Shown: positions 50,165 through 60,472, numbered from the stretch's first letter. The stretch is 64,000 nucleotides of DNA from Halomonas sp. HAL1 (GCF_030544485.1 NZ_CP130610.1:2294001-2358000); one strand, 5' to 3'. The notes: generated by a model not told the origin, from the sequence alone. Made by a program: numbers and translations.

Positions 50165-52591
50165 ATGCAAAATCGCCCTAGCTCCCTACTGCCGATTTGC
50201 CTGCTCGCCTGCTTAACGTCGGGTGTAGCATATGGGCAAACGACGACCGATGCGCAACGCGAAGCACTCGTTATCCAAGCACGCCAGGGAGCTCTAGAAA
50301 CATCAATCGACGGCTTAAAAACGCTTTATTACCAAACACGCGATATTCGTGTTCGTGAAGATTTGGTAGCACTACTGGTGCGAGCCGGGCGCCACCAGGA
50401 AGCACTCGCCGTTTGCGATTGGTGTCTAACAGAAAATTACAGCGATTCAGAACTCGCCAACCTAGCAGGGGCGGCACGCAGTGCAGGTGATTACGAGCAG
50501 GCGCTGGAACTGTTTCGAGCGCTCACCTACCGTGACCCTTCCAACGCTCAGGGATGGCTAGGGCAGGCGTTAGTCCATACGGATATGGAAAATTATACCT
50601 TGGCGGATATCTCTCTACAGCAATACAACCAAGTAGCGGGTATAACGACGGCGGGCCTTGAGGCAAGGGGCTATTTAGCAGCAAGAACCGCCAATGCCAC
50701 ACAAGAACTGGATGCCCGCCAATCGTTGATAGCGGAAGACCCCAGTAACACGAGTGAACTAAATGCCCTTTATCGGCTGGCGGTAGGCTTGGGTGCTAGC
50801 TCTGCAGCACGCCGTATTATGGAAACGAACCCCGAGGTTTTCAGCGATAGTGACCGCCTATGGCTTACTTATTATGAAGGGGTAACCGATATACGCCTGG
50901 GTATTCACACTGACCAACCCTCAAGAACCCGCAGCGGCCTAGAACAGCTGAATATTGTTCTGAGCACGCCGAATGCCCCCCAGGAACTCATTACCATTGC
51001 CGAATACGACAAGGTAGTAGCTCTAGCTGAATTAAGGCGCTTCTCTGAAGCTGAAGCGCTGGCGATGAGGCTAGAAAATCAACACGGCCAGCTACCCAGC
51101 TACGTTGCTCGCGCCAGAGCCCATGCGCTTAATGGTATGGGCCGCCCAGATGAGGCCATCACGCTTTACGAAAACCTGATTCGGCTATCTCCCAAGCAGG
51201 CCACAAACCCTGACGACCCTCTCAACGAAGGGCTGTTTTACAGCTATGCCGACGCCCAACGTTTTCGCGATGCTGACAAACTATTAGAAGAGTGGCGCGC
51301 CAATGAACCCGAGCAGCGCCTGGACTTCACCCAAACCGTACGTATAGATAACCCTAACTATCAGAAAGTATTGTTGCTGGAGGTGCTACTTGATTCTTGG
51401 CGCGGCCGCACTGATGAGGCCAGCGAACGCCTCGCCGCGTACCAGGCTCAAGCGCCTGCTGACCCTTATTTATGGATCATCAAAGGCGACATAGAACGCG
51501 ACAGAGGCTGGCCAAGAAAAGCCGAGGAGTCTTATCAGCAAGCGATGCCCTTATTACCCCCTGATCGGCAAGAAGCCGCCGAACATGGCGTATTACTTTC
51601 GCGGTTACAGCGTGGCCAATGGAAAGGCACGACCAGCGAGATCGCCACCGAAATTGCAACCGCACGACCAAGCGCATCACGGGACGATATGGCCCGCGAG
51701 TGGCGCGAACAGCGTGCGCCGCAACTAAGCTCCACCGTCGAACGTAGCAAAGGCCAAGGTAGTGGCACGCAGGCATCTCGTGAGTGGCGCTATGAAGTAC
51801 TTTTGGAAGGGCCCCGTAATGACAACGGTTCCCGCCCTTTTGCTCAGCGCATTGGCCAGTATGGGGAGTTTGAAGATGAGGATCTTTATGCTTCTTACAA
51901 CGTGGCGGGTTACGAATGGAACCTGCACCCCGCCACGGTAACGCTGGCGGCAGGCCATGGGTCTCAGCTTAACGAGGACTTCCTGGCGCTCGCCGAACTG
52001 CAGTACGCCCCAACGGATCACATCACCACGACGCTGGGTGTCGAAATCAACACCACCGATACACCGCTGCGGGCGCTGCGGGACGGCGTCAACGCCGACC
52101 GCTACCGGGCTGAAGTGGCCTATCGAAAAGACGAGCGCGGCGCTGGTGCGATCGGCGTCATGGCCACCGACTTTGAAGATAGCAACCTTCGGCAGTCTGT
52201 TTACGGTTACTGGAATCAAACGCTCTACCACCTGGACCGTTGGCAGGTTAATGGCGGGGTTCAAGCTTCTGCATCACGCAACGATGACGTTGAAGCCAGC
52301 TATTACAATCCAGAGCGCGATGCCAGTTTAGCAGGCGTTTTGTCAGTTAATTATGAGATCCCGATCGATTACCGGCAGTCCTTTATCCAAACCGTTTCCC
52401 TAGGTTCAGGCCGCTACTGGCAAGAAGATTTCGACAGCGAAAACACTTGGTCAATTGGTTACCAACATAGCTGGGAGTTAGCCCCCAACGTGAACTTTGA
52501 ATACGGCATCGCCCGCGAAAGAGCCGTCTATGACGGCGTTCCTGAATACGACAACGTTATTTCAGCCGGTTTTGTATGGAGATTCCTATGA
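50165..52591 (+). CDS. pgaA: Poly-beta-1,6-N-acetylglucosamine export porin PgaA
   Basis: This outer-membrane protein exports partially deacetylated PNAG. It is 808 aa, with a signal peptide (cut near AYG, residue about 24), a periplasmic TPR superhelix (about 30-500) and a C-terminal beta-barrel ending in a terminal aromatic-rich strand (VISAGFVWRFL). The ATG at 50165 has GGAG eight bases upstream. It is the first gene of pgaABCD, joined to pgaB by an ATGA overlap. Confidence 0.94.
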   Translation: MQNRPSSLLPICLLACLTSGVAYGQTTTDAQREALVIQARQGALETSIDGLKTLYYQTRDIRVREDLVALLVRAGRHQEALAVCDWCLTENYSDSELANLAGAARSAGDYEQALELFRALTYRDPSNAQGWLGQALVHTDMENYTLADISLQQYNQVAGITTAGLEARGYLAARTANATQELDARQSLIAEDPSNTSELNALYRLAVGLGASSAARRIMETNPEVFSDSDRLWLTYYEGVTDIRLGIHTDQPSRTRSGLEQLNIVLSTPNAPQELITIAEYDKVVALAELRRFSEAEALAMRLENQHGQLPSYVARARAHALNGMGRPDEAITLYENLIRLSPKQATNPDDPLNEGLFYSYADAQRFRDADKLLEEWRANEPEQRLDFTQTVRIDNPNYQKVLLLEVLLDSWRGRTDEASERLAAYQAQAPADPYLWIIKGDIERDRGWPRKAEESYQQAMPLLPPDRQEAAEHGVLLSRLQRGQWKGTTSEIATEIATARPSASRDDMAREWREQRAPQLSSTVERSKGQGSGTQASREWRYEVLLEGPRNDNGSRPFAQRIGQYGEFEDEDLYASYNVAGYEWNLHPATVTLAAGHGSQLNEDFLALAELQYAPTDHITTTLGVEINTTDTPLRALRDGVNADRYRAEVAYRKDERGAGAIGVMATDFEDSNLRQSVYGYWNQTLYHLDRWQVNGGVQASASRNDDVEASYYNPERDASLAGVLSVNYEIPIDYRQSFIQTVSLGSGRYWQEDFDSENTWSIGYQHSWELAPNVNFEYGIARERAVYDGVPEYDNVISAGFVWRFL

Positions 52592-54549
52592 CACTCTGGC
52601 GCGTCATTATGATGAGCGCGGTTCTGCTGGTGATCGTCAATATTCAGCAGGCTCAAGCCGCACGCTCAGCGGATGATTATGTGGTGATCAGCTACCACGA
52701 TGTCGTGGACTCCACGGTCACTCCCGATCTAGATATTTATTCACAGACGATTACACGTGGCCGACTAGTCGAACACTTCAACCTGATTGCCTTAGGCGGC
52801 TATCAGCCAGTGAGCTTACAGCAGATCATCGATGCCAAAGCGGGCGGGCAACCCCTACCTGAAAAAGCGGTGCTGCTAACGTTCGATGACGGTTATCGCA
52901 GCTTTTACGATATTGTTTTCCCGCTGCTCAAGCTATACGACTTCCCTGCGGTGCAGGCAGTGGTAGGCAGTTGGCTGGATGTGCCAGCAGGCGGACAAGT
53001 GCCCTACGGCAAAATCAACCTCCCCCGCGAACGCTTTCTATCCTGGGAACAAGTTAAAACCCTAGATGAATCACCACTGGTAGAAATTGCCTCCCACACT
53101 TACAACCTTCACTACGGCGCTGTCGGCAACCCGATGGGCAATGAGCAAGCAGCTGCGGTGACTAGCATTTGGAACGCGGGCAATGGTTATGAAAGCGAAG
53201 CGGACTACATCGAACGCATACGCAATGATATGGCACGGACGCAGCAGCAATTCCAAGAAAAAATAGGCAAGGGTCCGCGCGTGATGGTATGGCCCTACGG
53301 CGCTTACAGTGAAGCGACGCTCAATATCGCCTCCGAATATGGCATGAAGTACACCTTCAGCCTACTCGGTGAGCCCAACCGGCTTAACGATTCCATGCGC
53401 AGCATGAACCGCTTCCTGATTGACCAGGAAACCACCCTGGAAACAATTGAGGAGATTCTTTCTAACCGCTTATGGGAGACAGAAGAGCAACGCATTGTGC
53501 ACGTTGACTTGGATTACGTTTATGACCCGGACCCCATCCAGCAAGAACAAAATCTGGACCGATTAATTGAACGTATTTCACGTTACGGCGTCAGCACCGT
53601 TTACCTTCAGGCCTATTCTGACCCGGATGGCGACGGTGTGGCCGATGAACTCTACTTTCCCAACCGCCACTTACCGGTCAGAGCCGACCTTTTCAACCGG
53701 GTTGCTTGGCAGTTAAAGAAACGCGCCAATGTAAAGGTGTATGCATGGATGCCGGTACTATCGTTTGATCTAGGGGATGGTTATCAATACGTCACCGATG
53801 TAAGAACCGGCAATGAATCTCCAGACCACTACCGCCGACTCTCGCCCTATGTGATTGAGAACCGCAACACCATTCGTGAGATCTACCTAGACCTTGGCCG
53901 CCTGACCAAGTTTGATGGCCTGCTATTTCACGATGACGCCTTCTTTACCGACTTTGAAGATGCCAACCCCGAGGCATTGGACGCCTATGAGCTGGCGTCG
54001 TTACCCCGCGATATTAACGCCATTCGTAACGACGAAAACTTGATGGCCACCTGGGCCCGCTTTAAGGGAGAACACCTGACCGACTTCACGCTAGAGCTAG
54101 AGAAAGCAGCTAACTACTATCGCCAGTCCGACAACAAGGTATTCACGACCTCTCGCAACCTGTATGCCGTCACGGTAATGGAGCCGCGCAGCAAGCGTTG
54201 GTTTGCCCAAGACATGCAGAATTTCGCCTCGGCTTACGACTTCGTTGCCGTGATGGCCATGCCCTATATGGAAAAAGCCGAGAACCCCAACCAGTGGCTG
54301 AGAAGCCTAGCCCAGCGTTCACTGGAACAGGTGAGCGCTGACCAACTGGTGTTCGAGCTACAAGCTCAAGATTGGAACACCCAAACCCCCATTCCCAGTG
54401 CAGAAATAGCCCAGTGGGTACGCATACTGCGCGAAGAAGGCATTAAAAACATTGGCTACTACCCGGATGATTTTCTTCAAAACCATCCTGATATCAATGT
54501 GATGAGACCGGTATTTTCCATCGGACGTCGATTCAGGGCCATCCCATGA
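52588..54549 (+). CDS. pgaB: PNAG N-deacetylase PgaB
   Basis: This two-domain periplasmic enzyme is 653 aa. The N-terminal polysaccharide deacetylase has FDDG (Asp100/101) and the metal histidines HTYNLH (His170, His175), with YHDV at 36-39. The C-terminal half is the PgaB hydrolase-like domain (about 305-650). The signal peptide ends at AQA; no lipobox cysteine is seen, unlike E. coli PgaB, so the protein may be soluble. It removes acetyl groups so PNAG can be exported by PgaA. It overlaps pgaA and pgaC by four bases each. Confidence 0.94.
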   Translation: MTLWRVIMMSAVLLVIVNIQQAQAARSADDYVVISYHDVVDSTVTPDLDIYSQTITRGRLVEHFNLIALGGYQPVSLQQIIDAKAGGQPLPEKAVLLTFDDGYRSFYDIVFPLLKLYDFPAVQAVVGSWLDVPAGGQVPYGKINLPRERFLSWEQVKTLDESPLVEIASHTYNLHYGAVGNPMGNEQAAAVTSIWNAGNGYESEADYIERIRNDMARTQQQFQEKIGKGPRVMVWPYGAYSEATLNIASEYGMKYTFSLLGEPNRLNDSMRSMNRFLIDQETTLETIEEILSNRLWETEEQRIVHVDLDYVYDPDPIQQEQNLDRLIERISRYGVSTVYLQAYSDPDGDGVADELYFPNRHLPVRADLFNRVAWQLKKRANVKVYAWMPVLSFDLGDGYQYVTDVRTGNESPDHYRRLSPYVIENRNTIREIYLDLGRLTKFDGLLFHDDAFFTDFEDANPEALDAYELASLPRDINAIRNDENLMATWARFKGEHLTDFTLELEKAANYYRQSDNKVFTTSRNLYAVTVMEPRSKRWFAQDMQNFASAYDFVAVMAMPYMEKAENPNQWLRSLAQRSLEQVSADQLVFELQAQDWNTQTPIPSAEIAQWVRILREEGIKNIGYYPDDFLQNHPDINVMRPVFSIGRRFRAIP

Positions 54550-55796
54550 ACATACTCGACCACCTAGCCATCTTTACCCTCGGCTATCCCAGCCTGATGG
54601 CAACCATATGGATATGCGGGGGCATCTACTTCTACGTTCATTGGGAGCGCAAGCAGCCCTGGCCCACCACCTTCACGTGGGATGAAAATGCCCCGAAAGT
54701 ATCTGTGCTGTTGCCCTGCTATAACGAAGAGGCCAATGTGGATGAGACCATTTATCACCTCTTTAAACAGAATTACCCGTTCATGGAAGTTATTGCCGTT
54801 AACGATGGCAGCAAAGATGACACTGCCAGTCGGCTTGACGCCTTGGTGCTTCAATACCCCGCCTTAAAGGTGCTGCATCAAGCCAACCAAGGCAAGGCCA
54901 GCGCCATGAACAACGGTTTGAGCCACGCCACCGGCGATATCATCGTGGGCATCGATGGCGATGCGATACTCGACTACGATGCGATTGGCTATATGGTCAG
55001 TCACTTTCTCAGTAGTCCAAAGGTCAGTGGGGTTACCGGCAACCCACGGGTCAGAACCCGCTCGACCGCCATTGGCAAGATCCAGACCGGCGAATTCTCC
55101 GCCATCATCGGCCTGATCAAACGCGCACAGCGCATCTATGGAATGGTGTTCACCATCTCAGGGGTCATCTGTGCGTTCCGGCGCAAGGCGCTCGAAGAAG
55201 TCGGTGGCTGGAATACCGACATGATCACCGAAGACATCGATGTCAGCTGGCGCTTACAGCTGGCAGGTGGCCAAGTTCGCTATGAACCCAGGGCCATGTG
55301 CTGGGTACTGATGCCGGAAACGCTACGCGGGCTTTTCAAGCAGCGGCTGCGTTGGGCGCAAGGTGGCGGCGAAGTGTTCCTGCGCTACTTCTCGCAAACC
55401 ATCCGTTGGAAAAACCGCCGCTTCTGGCTGCTGATGCTGGAGTACATCGTCAGCGTGGTGTGGTGTTACTCGGTGATCACTTTGCTTTTTGCTTGGCTGG
55501 TTTCTCAGTTCTTTGTGCCCATGTCGTGGCCTATCACCGCTACGCTGCTTTCCTATTTTGGCAGCATCCTGATCGCCATTAGCTTCATCCAGTTCACCGT
55601 CAGCTTCTATATCGACAGCCGCTACGACAAAGAGATATTCCGCTGCGTTTACTGGAGTATCTGGTACCCGTTCGCCTATTGGATTCTCAATATGGCGACC
55701 GTTGTAATTGCCTTCCCGAAAGCTATGCTGCGCCAAAAAGGAAGGCTCGCCACATGGACTAGTCCTGACCGAGGGGAGCAATTCAATGAACAATAA
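54546..55796 (+). CDS. pgaC: PNAG synthase glycosyltransferase PgaC
   Basis: This is a family 2 inner-membrane processive glycosyltransferase, 416 aa, polymerising UDP-GlcNAc. Catalytic motifs are VNDGS (85-89), GIDGD (135-139), TED (228-230) and QRLRW (266-270), with two N-terminal region helices and three C-terminal ones. It overlaps pgaD by 11 bases. With PgaD it is c-di-GMP responsive in E. coli. Confidence 0.96.
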   Translation: MNILDHLAIFTLGYPSLMATIWICGGIYFYVHWERKQPWPTTFTWDENAPKVSVLLPCYNEEANVDETIYHLFKQNYPFMEVIAVNDGSKDDTASRLDALVLQYPALKVLHQANQGKASAMNNGLSHATGDIIVGIDGDAILDYDAIGYMVSHFLSSPKVSGVTGNPRVRTRSTAIGKIQTGEFSAIIGLIKRAQRIYGMVFTISGVICAFRRKALEEVGGWNTDMITEDIDVSWRLQLAGGQVRYEPRAMCWVLMPETLRGLFKQRLRWAQGGGEVFLRYFSQTIRWKNRRFWLLMLEYIVSVVWCYSVITLLFAWLVSQFFVPMSWPITATLLSYFGSILIAISFIQFTVSFYIDSRYDKEIFRCVYWSIWYPFAYWILNMATVVIAFPKAMLRQKGRLATWTSPDRGEQFNEQ

Positions 55797-56196
55797 ACTG
55801 GTGCCCGTCATCATCGACAACCCTTGCCAAAAAGGCTGGGGCTATCGGACACGCGATATCTTAATCACACTCGCCACCCTCGTGCTGTGGATGTTGGTAA
55901 TAACCAGGATGTATATGTTCTTCATCGTGGAAGAAGCAATTCTGGAACAGCTCTACTCCTCGGTCATGATCAAGGTGGTATTAATCGGCTTTGTCGTCAC
56001 CTTCCTAACCTTTCACTTCTGGGCGGTTTACAACCGATACCTCTACACCAGCTACCTAAAACGCCAGCTGCGCCACGTCCAGCAGCCAACGCTGACAATA
56101 GAGAACGACACGGATAAAGGCATGGGCAACGAAATCGAAAGCTACCAAATGCGCAAACAAGAAAAAGTCGGCATATCCAACCAAGCAACCAGCTAA
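55786..56196 (+). CDS. pgaD: PNAG synthase accessory protein PgaD
   Basis: This small inner-membrane partner of PgaC is 136 aa with two helices (about 22-46 and 60-84) and a polar tail. The start is the ATG at 55786 with GAGGGGAG upstream, inside the pgaC end. The sequence is weakly conserved, so the call rests on position, size and topology. Confidence 0.88.
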   Translation: MNNKLVPVIIDNPCQKGWGYRTRDILITLATLVLWMLVITRMYMFFIVEEAILEQLYSSVMIKVVLIGFVVTFLTFHFWAVYNRYLYTSYLKRQLRHVQQPTLTIENDTDKGMGNEIESYQMRKQEKVGISNQATS

Positions 56197-56206
56197 GAAC
56201 GCCAGC

Positions 56207-56238
56207 TTCCATTCAGGCCGCCTATGGCCTGAATGGAA
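56207..56238 (+). terminator. Hairpin after pgaD, probable operon end
   Basis: TTCCATTCAGGCC and GGCCTGAATGGAA form 13 perfect pairs with a six-base loop, ten bases after the pgaD stop. There is no clear T-run, so termination may be partial. The 218 bases beyond (56239-56456) show no gene. Confidence 0.6.
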
Positions 56239-56456
56239 CATACTTCCTTCTTCGCGTGGGCAGGCGACTCAATCTTCCCGCTTATGCATCTCCGCATTTG
56301 TTAGTACAAAAGATGAGGACTTAGAACCTACTGACCCTAGCGCAGAATTACGTGCTCATCATATGCGCCTACCGAGTAAGCCCAACACAACCATTAAGGT
56401 TATAATCACGGGCTAAGCCAAACCCACTTTACTAATGAAAGCCAAGCCCCAGGCCT

Positions 56457-57400
56457 ATGATTGTGAACCCCCCCAATGGAAGTGAAAAAAGCCGCGCTAG
56501 GCCTGTTCGCAAAGGCCTGCACCCGACGAATCTGCACAACCAAGGCTATGACTTCCCTGCTCTCGTAAAAAGCCACCCAGCACTAGCCCCTCATGTGAAA
56601 CCGCACGCTTATGGCGAACTTTCCATCGATTTCGCTGACCCATTGGCCGTCAAAACGCTCAACGCCGCGTTATTAAACCAATACTACAATATCGTCGATT
56701 GGGACATTCCTGAGGGTGCGCTTTGCCCCCCATCCCAGGCAGAGCCGATTATATCCATCACATGGCGGACTTAATTGGGCTTGGACGTGAAAAGCCCAGC
56801 ATCAAGCTGCTCGATATAGGGACGGGTGCCAATGGCATCTACCCGCTACTAGCCTGCCAAATATACGGCTGGCAGTGTGTGGGGAGTGACATTAACGCTC
56901 AGTCGCTTGAGAACGTCGCCACGATTATCGCCAACAACCCCACGCTTAAAGATCGCTTCACGCTGCGCACGCAGCACGATAAAAACCACATTTTTGAAGG
57001 GATCATTCAACCGGAGGAGTTCTTTGACGTCAGCGTATGCAACCCACCCTTTCATGCCTCGCTCGATGAAGCACTTAAAGGTAGTCAGCTTAAACGCAAT
57101 AACCTTGCGCGTAATCGCGGTGAACAAAAAGCAAACACCAAATCGCCTACGCTGAATTTTGGCGGGATGGGAGCAGAGCTCTGGTGTAAAGGCGGCGAAC
57201 AGCTGTTTCTTAAAAAGCTAATAAGAGAAAGCCAAGTGTACTCAACTCAATGCCGCTGGTTTAGCAGTTTGGTTTCAAAAGCCGACAATATTAAGCCCGC
57301 AAAGAAGCTGATTAGTAAGCTCGGTGCCGTTGATAGTCGGGAAATAGAGATGAAACAGGGAAATAAGGTGACGAGGATATTGGCCTGGACATTTATGTGA
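56457..57400 (+). pseudogene. rlmF: 23S rRNA (adenine1618-N6)-methyltransferase RlmF, frameshifted
   Basis: Two frames together make one RlmF. The first (56457-56774) runs [17 protein letters not shown] to [11 protein letters not shown], then goes out of frame. The second, entered at the tract, continues [14 protein letters not shown], the SAM site DIGTGANGIYPL and the catalytic NPPF, to AWTFM. The break is at a run of six C (56726-56731); seven C would restore [10 protein letters not shown]. Sequencing error, a recent deletion or a slippage switch are all possible. As read, the protein stops after about 105 residues with a wrong tail. Confidence 0.9.
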
Positions 57401-57643
57401 GAAGTTCTTGAGAAGCCGCATGATGATGCGAAACCTGCCGTGACATATGGATTCTGTCCGTCACCCGCGCACCGGTTGGCCCGCTATTTACAGTGATTCG
57501 GAGCGGGTACGGTTACTTGAACTCGTCCAAGAGGAAACTCATCAAAAGCGAAATAACGTCATGCAGGTGGGGAGGTAATCCCCCCGAAAAATAATCGCGG
57601 TGATAAGTGGAATTTTGTACTCTGAACAGACAGGAGATTCCAC

Positions 57644-57910
57644 ATGCGAAAATCACGTTTTACCGACAGCCAGATCATGGCGATTCTGAAGCAAGCCGAA
57701 TCTGGCGTGCCGGTTCCTGAACTTTGCCGCGAGCACGGTATGAGCAGTGCCACGTTTTATAAATGGCGTTCGAAGTATGGCGGTATGGACGCGTCCATGA
57801 TGAAGCGCCTCAAGGACCTGGAAGACGAAAACCGTCGACTCAAGAAGATGTACGCCGAAGAGCGCTTGAAATCCGAGCTTCGCCAGGAGGCCCTTGAGGG
57901 AAAGTGGTAA
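57644..57910 (+). CDS. IS3-family transposase OrfA
   Basis: This 88-aa helix-turn-helix protein begins [20 protein letters not shown] and has a C-terminal leucine-zipper-like helix. It binds the IS ends. A hairpin (GTGGAAT 57607-57613 with ATTCCAC 57637-57643) spans its ribosome-binding site, a usual IS guard against outside transcription. The slippery heptamer G_GGA_AAG (57898-57904) near its end would give the OrfAB transposase by -1 frameshifting. Confidence 0.92.
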   Translation: MRKSRFTDSQIMAILKQAESGVPVPELCREHGMSSATFYKWRSKYGGMDASMMKRLKDLEDENRRLKKMYAEERLKSELRQEALEGKW

Positions 57911-58731
57911 AGCCATCTCAACGCCGAGAGATGGCAAAAAATGCAGTTGATGCCGATCGCTGCAGTGTACGGCTGGCCTGTGTGGCCTTTGGTATCAGTG
58001 AGACCTGTTATCGCTACCGGGCAAAGCTGAGCCATGAGAACGCGGTGATTGCCGACTGGCTGGTGCGTTTAACCCATAACCAGCGTAACTGGGGGTTTGG
58101 GCTGTGTTACCTGTATCTGCGCAACGTGAAGGGCTTCGGCTGGAACCATAAGCGCATCTACCGGATTTACCGGGAGCTGGAGCTTAACCTGCGGATCAAG
58201 CCCAAGAAGCGACTGGTGCGGAAAAAGCCGGAACCCTTGTCGGTACCGCAGGTTCTGAACGGCTGTTGGTCTATGGACTTCATGCACGACCAGTTGGCAG
58301 ACGGCCGAACGTATCGATTGTTCAACGTGCTCGATGACTACAACCGGGAAGGTCTGATCATCGATGCAGACTTCTCGCTGCCGGCAGAGCGCGTAATACG
58401 CTCTCTCACGCAGTTGATCGAATGGCGCGGCAAGCCAAAAGCCATTCGCTGTGACAACGGCCCGGAATACATCAGCGGTAAGCTCGTTACCTGGGCAAGG
58501 CAGGAAGGCATTGAACTTCGATATATCCAGCCGGGGAATCCGCAGCAGAATGCTTATGTTGAACGCTACAACCGAACAGTCCGTTATGATTGGTTGAGCC
58601 ATTATCTTTTCGACTCGATCGCTGAAGTACAGGATTTTGCCACACGCTGGCTCTGGACGTACAACCACGAGCGACCGAACATGGCATTGGGTGGGATAAC
58701 ACCGAAACAGAAGGTGGCCATGGCGGCCTAA
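57904..58731 (+). CDS. IS3-family transposase OrfB (DDE integrase core)
   Basis: This 275-aa catalytic part is in the -1 frame relative to orfA. The DDE residues are visible in [17 protein letters not shown] and [10 protein letters not shown]. Its frame is open into the orfA overlap, so the OrfAB fusion joins at the heptamer. No damage is seen. Confidence 0.92.
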   Translation: MVKPSQRREMAKNAVDADRCSVRLACVAFGISETCYRYRAKLSHENAVIADWLVRLTHNQRNWGFGLCYLYLRNVKGFGWNHKRIYRIYRELELNLRIKPKKRLVRKKPEPLSVPQVLNGCWSMDFMHDQLADGRTYRLFNVLDDYNREGLIIDADFSLPAERVIRSLTQLIEWRGKPKAIRCDNGPEYISGKLVTWARQEGIELRYIQPGNPQQNAYVERYNRTVRYDWLSHYLFDSIAEVQDFATRWLWTYNHERPNMALGGITPKQKVAMAA

Positions 58732-58846
58732 CCAACTCTACTTATCGCTTCGGTTATAAATGGGGGGATTACCGGGAGCCTGTTCCTCAAAAACAACAAC
58801 CGATGCGTGGGAAAACGCACTGGTACATTTCTTTGGAGGTATGCCC

Positions 58847-60472
58847 GTGATTTCTTCTCCATTCCGTTTGTGGGAAGGTTTTTCTGGGGCCACCGTGCAA
58901 TCAAATGGCGTGCTGTTTGAAGGCCTCGACCGTAAGCTGTCGCCATTGCCTGAAAGCACAGACGCGCCGGTACATAATCCGTCGCTCAACCTGGCCATGC
59001 GCTTTCAGGTCTCCGGTGACTTTGCGATCAATATCACCGCTACGCTGACTGCCGCCAACTCCACCTACTTCCTGTTCCACGGGGTTATCCCGATGGTGCA
59101 GGATGAGTGGTACTACGCGCAGAGCACCTTCAAGGCCCAGATCGTCAATGGTGACTGGTGTTACTGGACAATGTATCACCCTGATAATACAGAGTCGGGA
59201 AATGCTGCTGCCAGTGTCGGCACCAATGTGATTTACACCTTCAAGCGTGAGGGCACCGAGCTTGTGTTCCTGACCAACGGTGTGGAAGTAACCCGTCAGT
59301 CGGATATGTGTCTGTTTGCCGATGGGGTGGTTTATCTAAGCCTGGATGAAGCGAACGTGGGGGCAACGTTCCTTGTCACTCAGATCACCACGACCGGTAC
59401 CGTGGAAGAGACGCCAGTGCGTAGTGTGCCTAAGACAGCGGGCACCTTGCGTGACAAGGCCGGTAAGTTCCGCATCGGTACTGCGGTGGCCACGTACCCG
59501 ATGGTGTTCGATGAGCAGTACCGCACGATTCTGGGCAATGAGTTTAACCAGATCACCCCTGAGAACTGCATGAAGTTCCAGTTCATCCAGCCTGCCCGTG
59601 GCGTCTACGACTTCTATGAATCAGATAAGCTGATCGACTACGCCGAACGTAATGGCATGGAGGTGCATGGCCACACGGTGGCATGGAACGAAGCGACCCC
59701 GCAGTGGCTGTGGGATGGCTGGCTCGATGGGTCCATCACCGCTAGCGAAGTAGGGGAAATCCTCGACGAGCATATCGAGAGGTTGTTTGGCCGCTATAAG
59801 GGCCGCATGGTGTCGTTCGATTTGATCAACGAGCCGTTCCTGGACTGGACAGACCAGCTCCGTGATTCCGTCTGGTACCAGGCATTAGGGCGTGGCTACA
59901 TTGAACGGGCATTACGTAAAGCCCATGAAGTGGATCCGGATGTACTGCTGTTCATTAATGAGTGGGGGTGTGAAGAGGCGGGTGACAAACAGGACTTCCT
60001 GTTCAACCTGGTGGTCGAGTTGCAAACCGCCGGCGTGCCCATTCATGGCATTGGCTTGCAGATGCACGAAGACGTGAACGCTGATTACCAGGCGACCTGG
60101 CCACGCAATACTTCGTCTGTGACCAAGGCACACTTGAAGTCGGCCATTGCCCGCTTCAAGTCGCTGGGTATCGAGGTACGGGTGTCGGAGCTGGACATTA
60201 ACCAGTATCAGAACTATGCCGCTACCCCAAAGGCCGTAGCCGATTGGTATGCCCAGTACTTGGAAGCGTGCATCGAAGAGGGTGCGCACTCGTTCACCAT
60301 GTGGGGCTTCACCGATCGTTGGTCGTCACTTAATGAGTGGTACGACTATTACAACCATGGTAACGGGCTGATTTATGATGCCCAGTATCAACCCAAGCTT
60401 TCCTACCAAGCGCTTTCCAATAAATTGGACGAGATGGCAAGTTCTCTTACTGTAGGAAGATTGTTCTTTTGA
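58847..60472 (+). CDS. GH10 family endo-1,4-beta-xylanase-like protein
   Basis: This glycoside hydrolase family 10 protein is 541 aa. The GH10 barrel is about residues 200-525: acid/base Glu329 in LINEP and nucleophile Glu448 in VSELDI, with HGHTVAWN. An N-terminal beta-rich region (about 45-185) may bind carbohydrate. No signal peptide is visible from this start or the longer frame, so the site of action is unclear. GGAGG fits the GTG at 58847 (seven bases) better than the ATG at 58841 (one base). The upstream open frame runs into the IS end, so it is not coding. It is a plus-strand single gene. Confidence 0.85.
   Translation: MISSPFRLWEGFSGATVQSNGVLFEGLDRKLSPLPESTDAPVHNPSLNLAMRFQVSGDFAINITATLTAANSTYFLFHGVIPMVQDEWYYAQSTFKAQIVNGDWCYWTMYHPDNTESGNAAASVGTNVIYTFKREGTELVFLTNGVEVTRQSDMCLFADGVVYLSLDEANVGATFLVTQITTTGTVEETPVRSVPKTAGTLRDKAGKFRIGTAVATYPMVFDEQYRTILGNEFNQITPENCMKFQFIQPARGVYDFYESDKLIDYAERNGMEVHGHTVAWNEATPQWLWDGWLDGSITASEVGEILDEHIERLFGRYKGRMVSFDLINEPFLDWTDQLRDSVWYQALGRGYIERALRKAHEVDPDVLLFINEWGCEEAGDKQDFLFNLVVELQTAGVPIHGIGLQMHEDVNADYQATWPRNTSSVTKAHLKSAIARFKSLGIEVRVSELDINQYQNYAATPKAVADWYAQYLEACIEEGAHSFTMWGFTDRWSSLNEWYDYYNHGNGLIYDAQYQPKLSYQALSNKLDEMASSLTVGRLFF

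Larger units (their letters stand above)
57574..58773 (+). mobile_element. IS3-family insertion sequence, intact
   Basis: This is a 1200-base element. The terminal inverted repeats are GGTAATCCCCCC (57574-57585) and its complement (58762-58773), with a further matched GATAAGT about 28 bases in. GGGA flanks both ends (57570-57573 and 58774-58777), a 4-bp target duplication. It carries orfA and orfB with a -1 frameshift site. It lies between broken rlmF and the xylanase gene. Confidence 0.88.

Noticed and set aside
56401..56406. TATAAT as the rlmF promoter
   Set aside because: No acceptable -35 at the right distance.
58760..58846. Longer N-terminus of the GH10 protein
   Set aside because: This frame begins in the IS inverted repeat and lacks a ribosome-binding site; the GTG at 58847 fits better.
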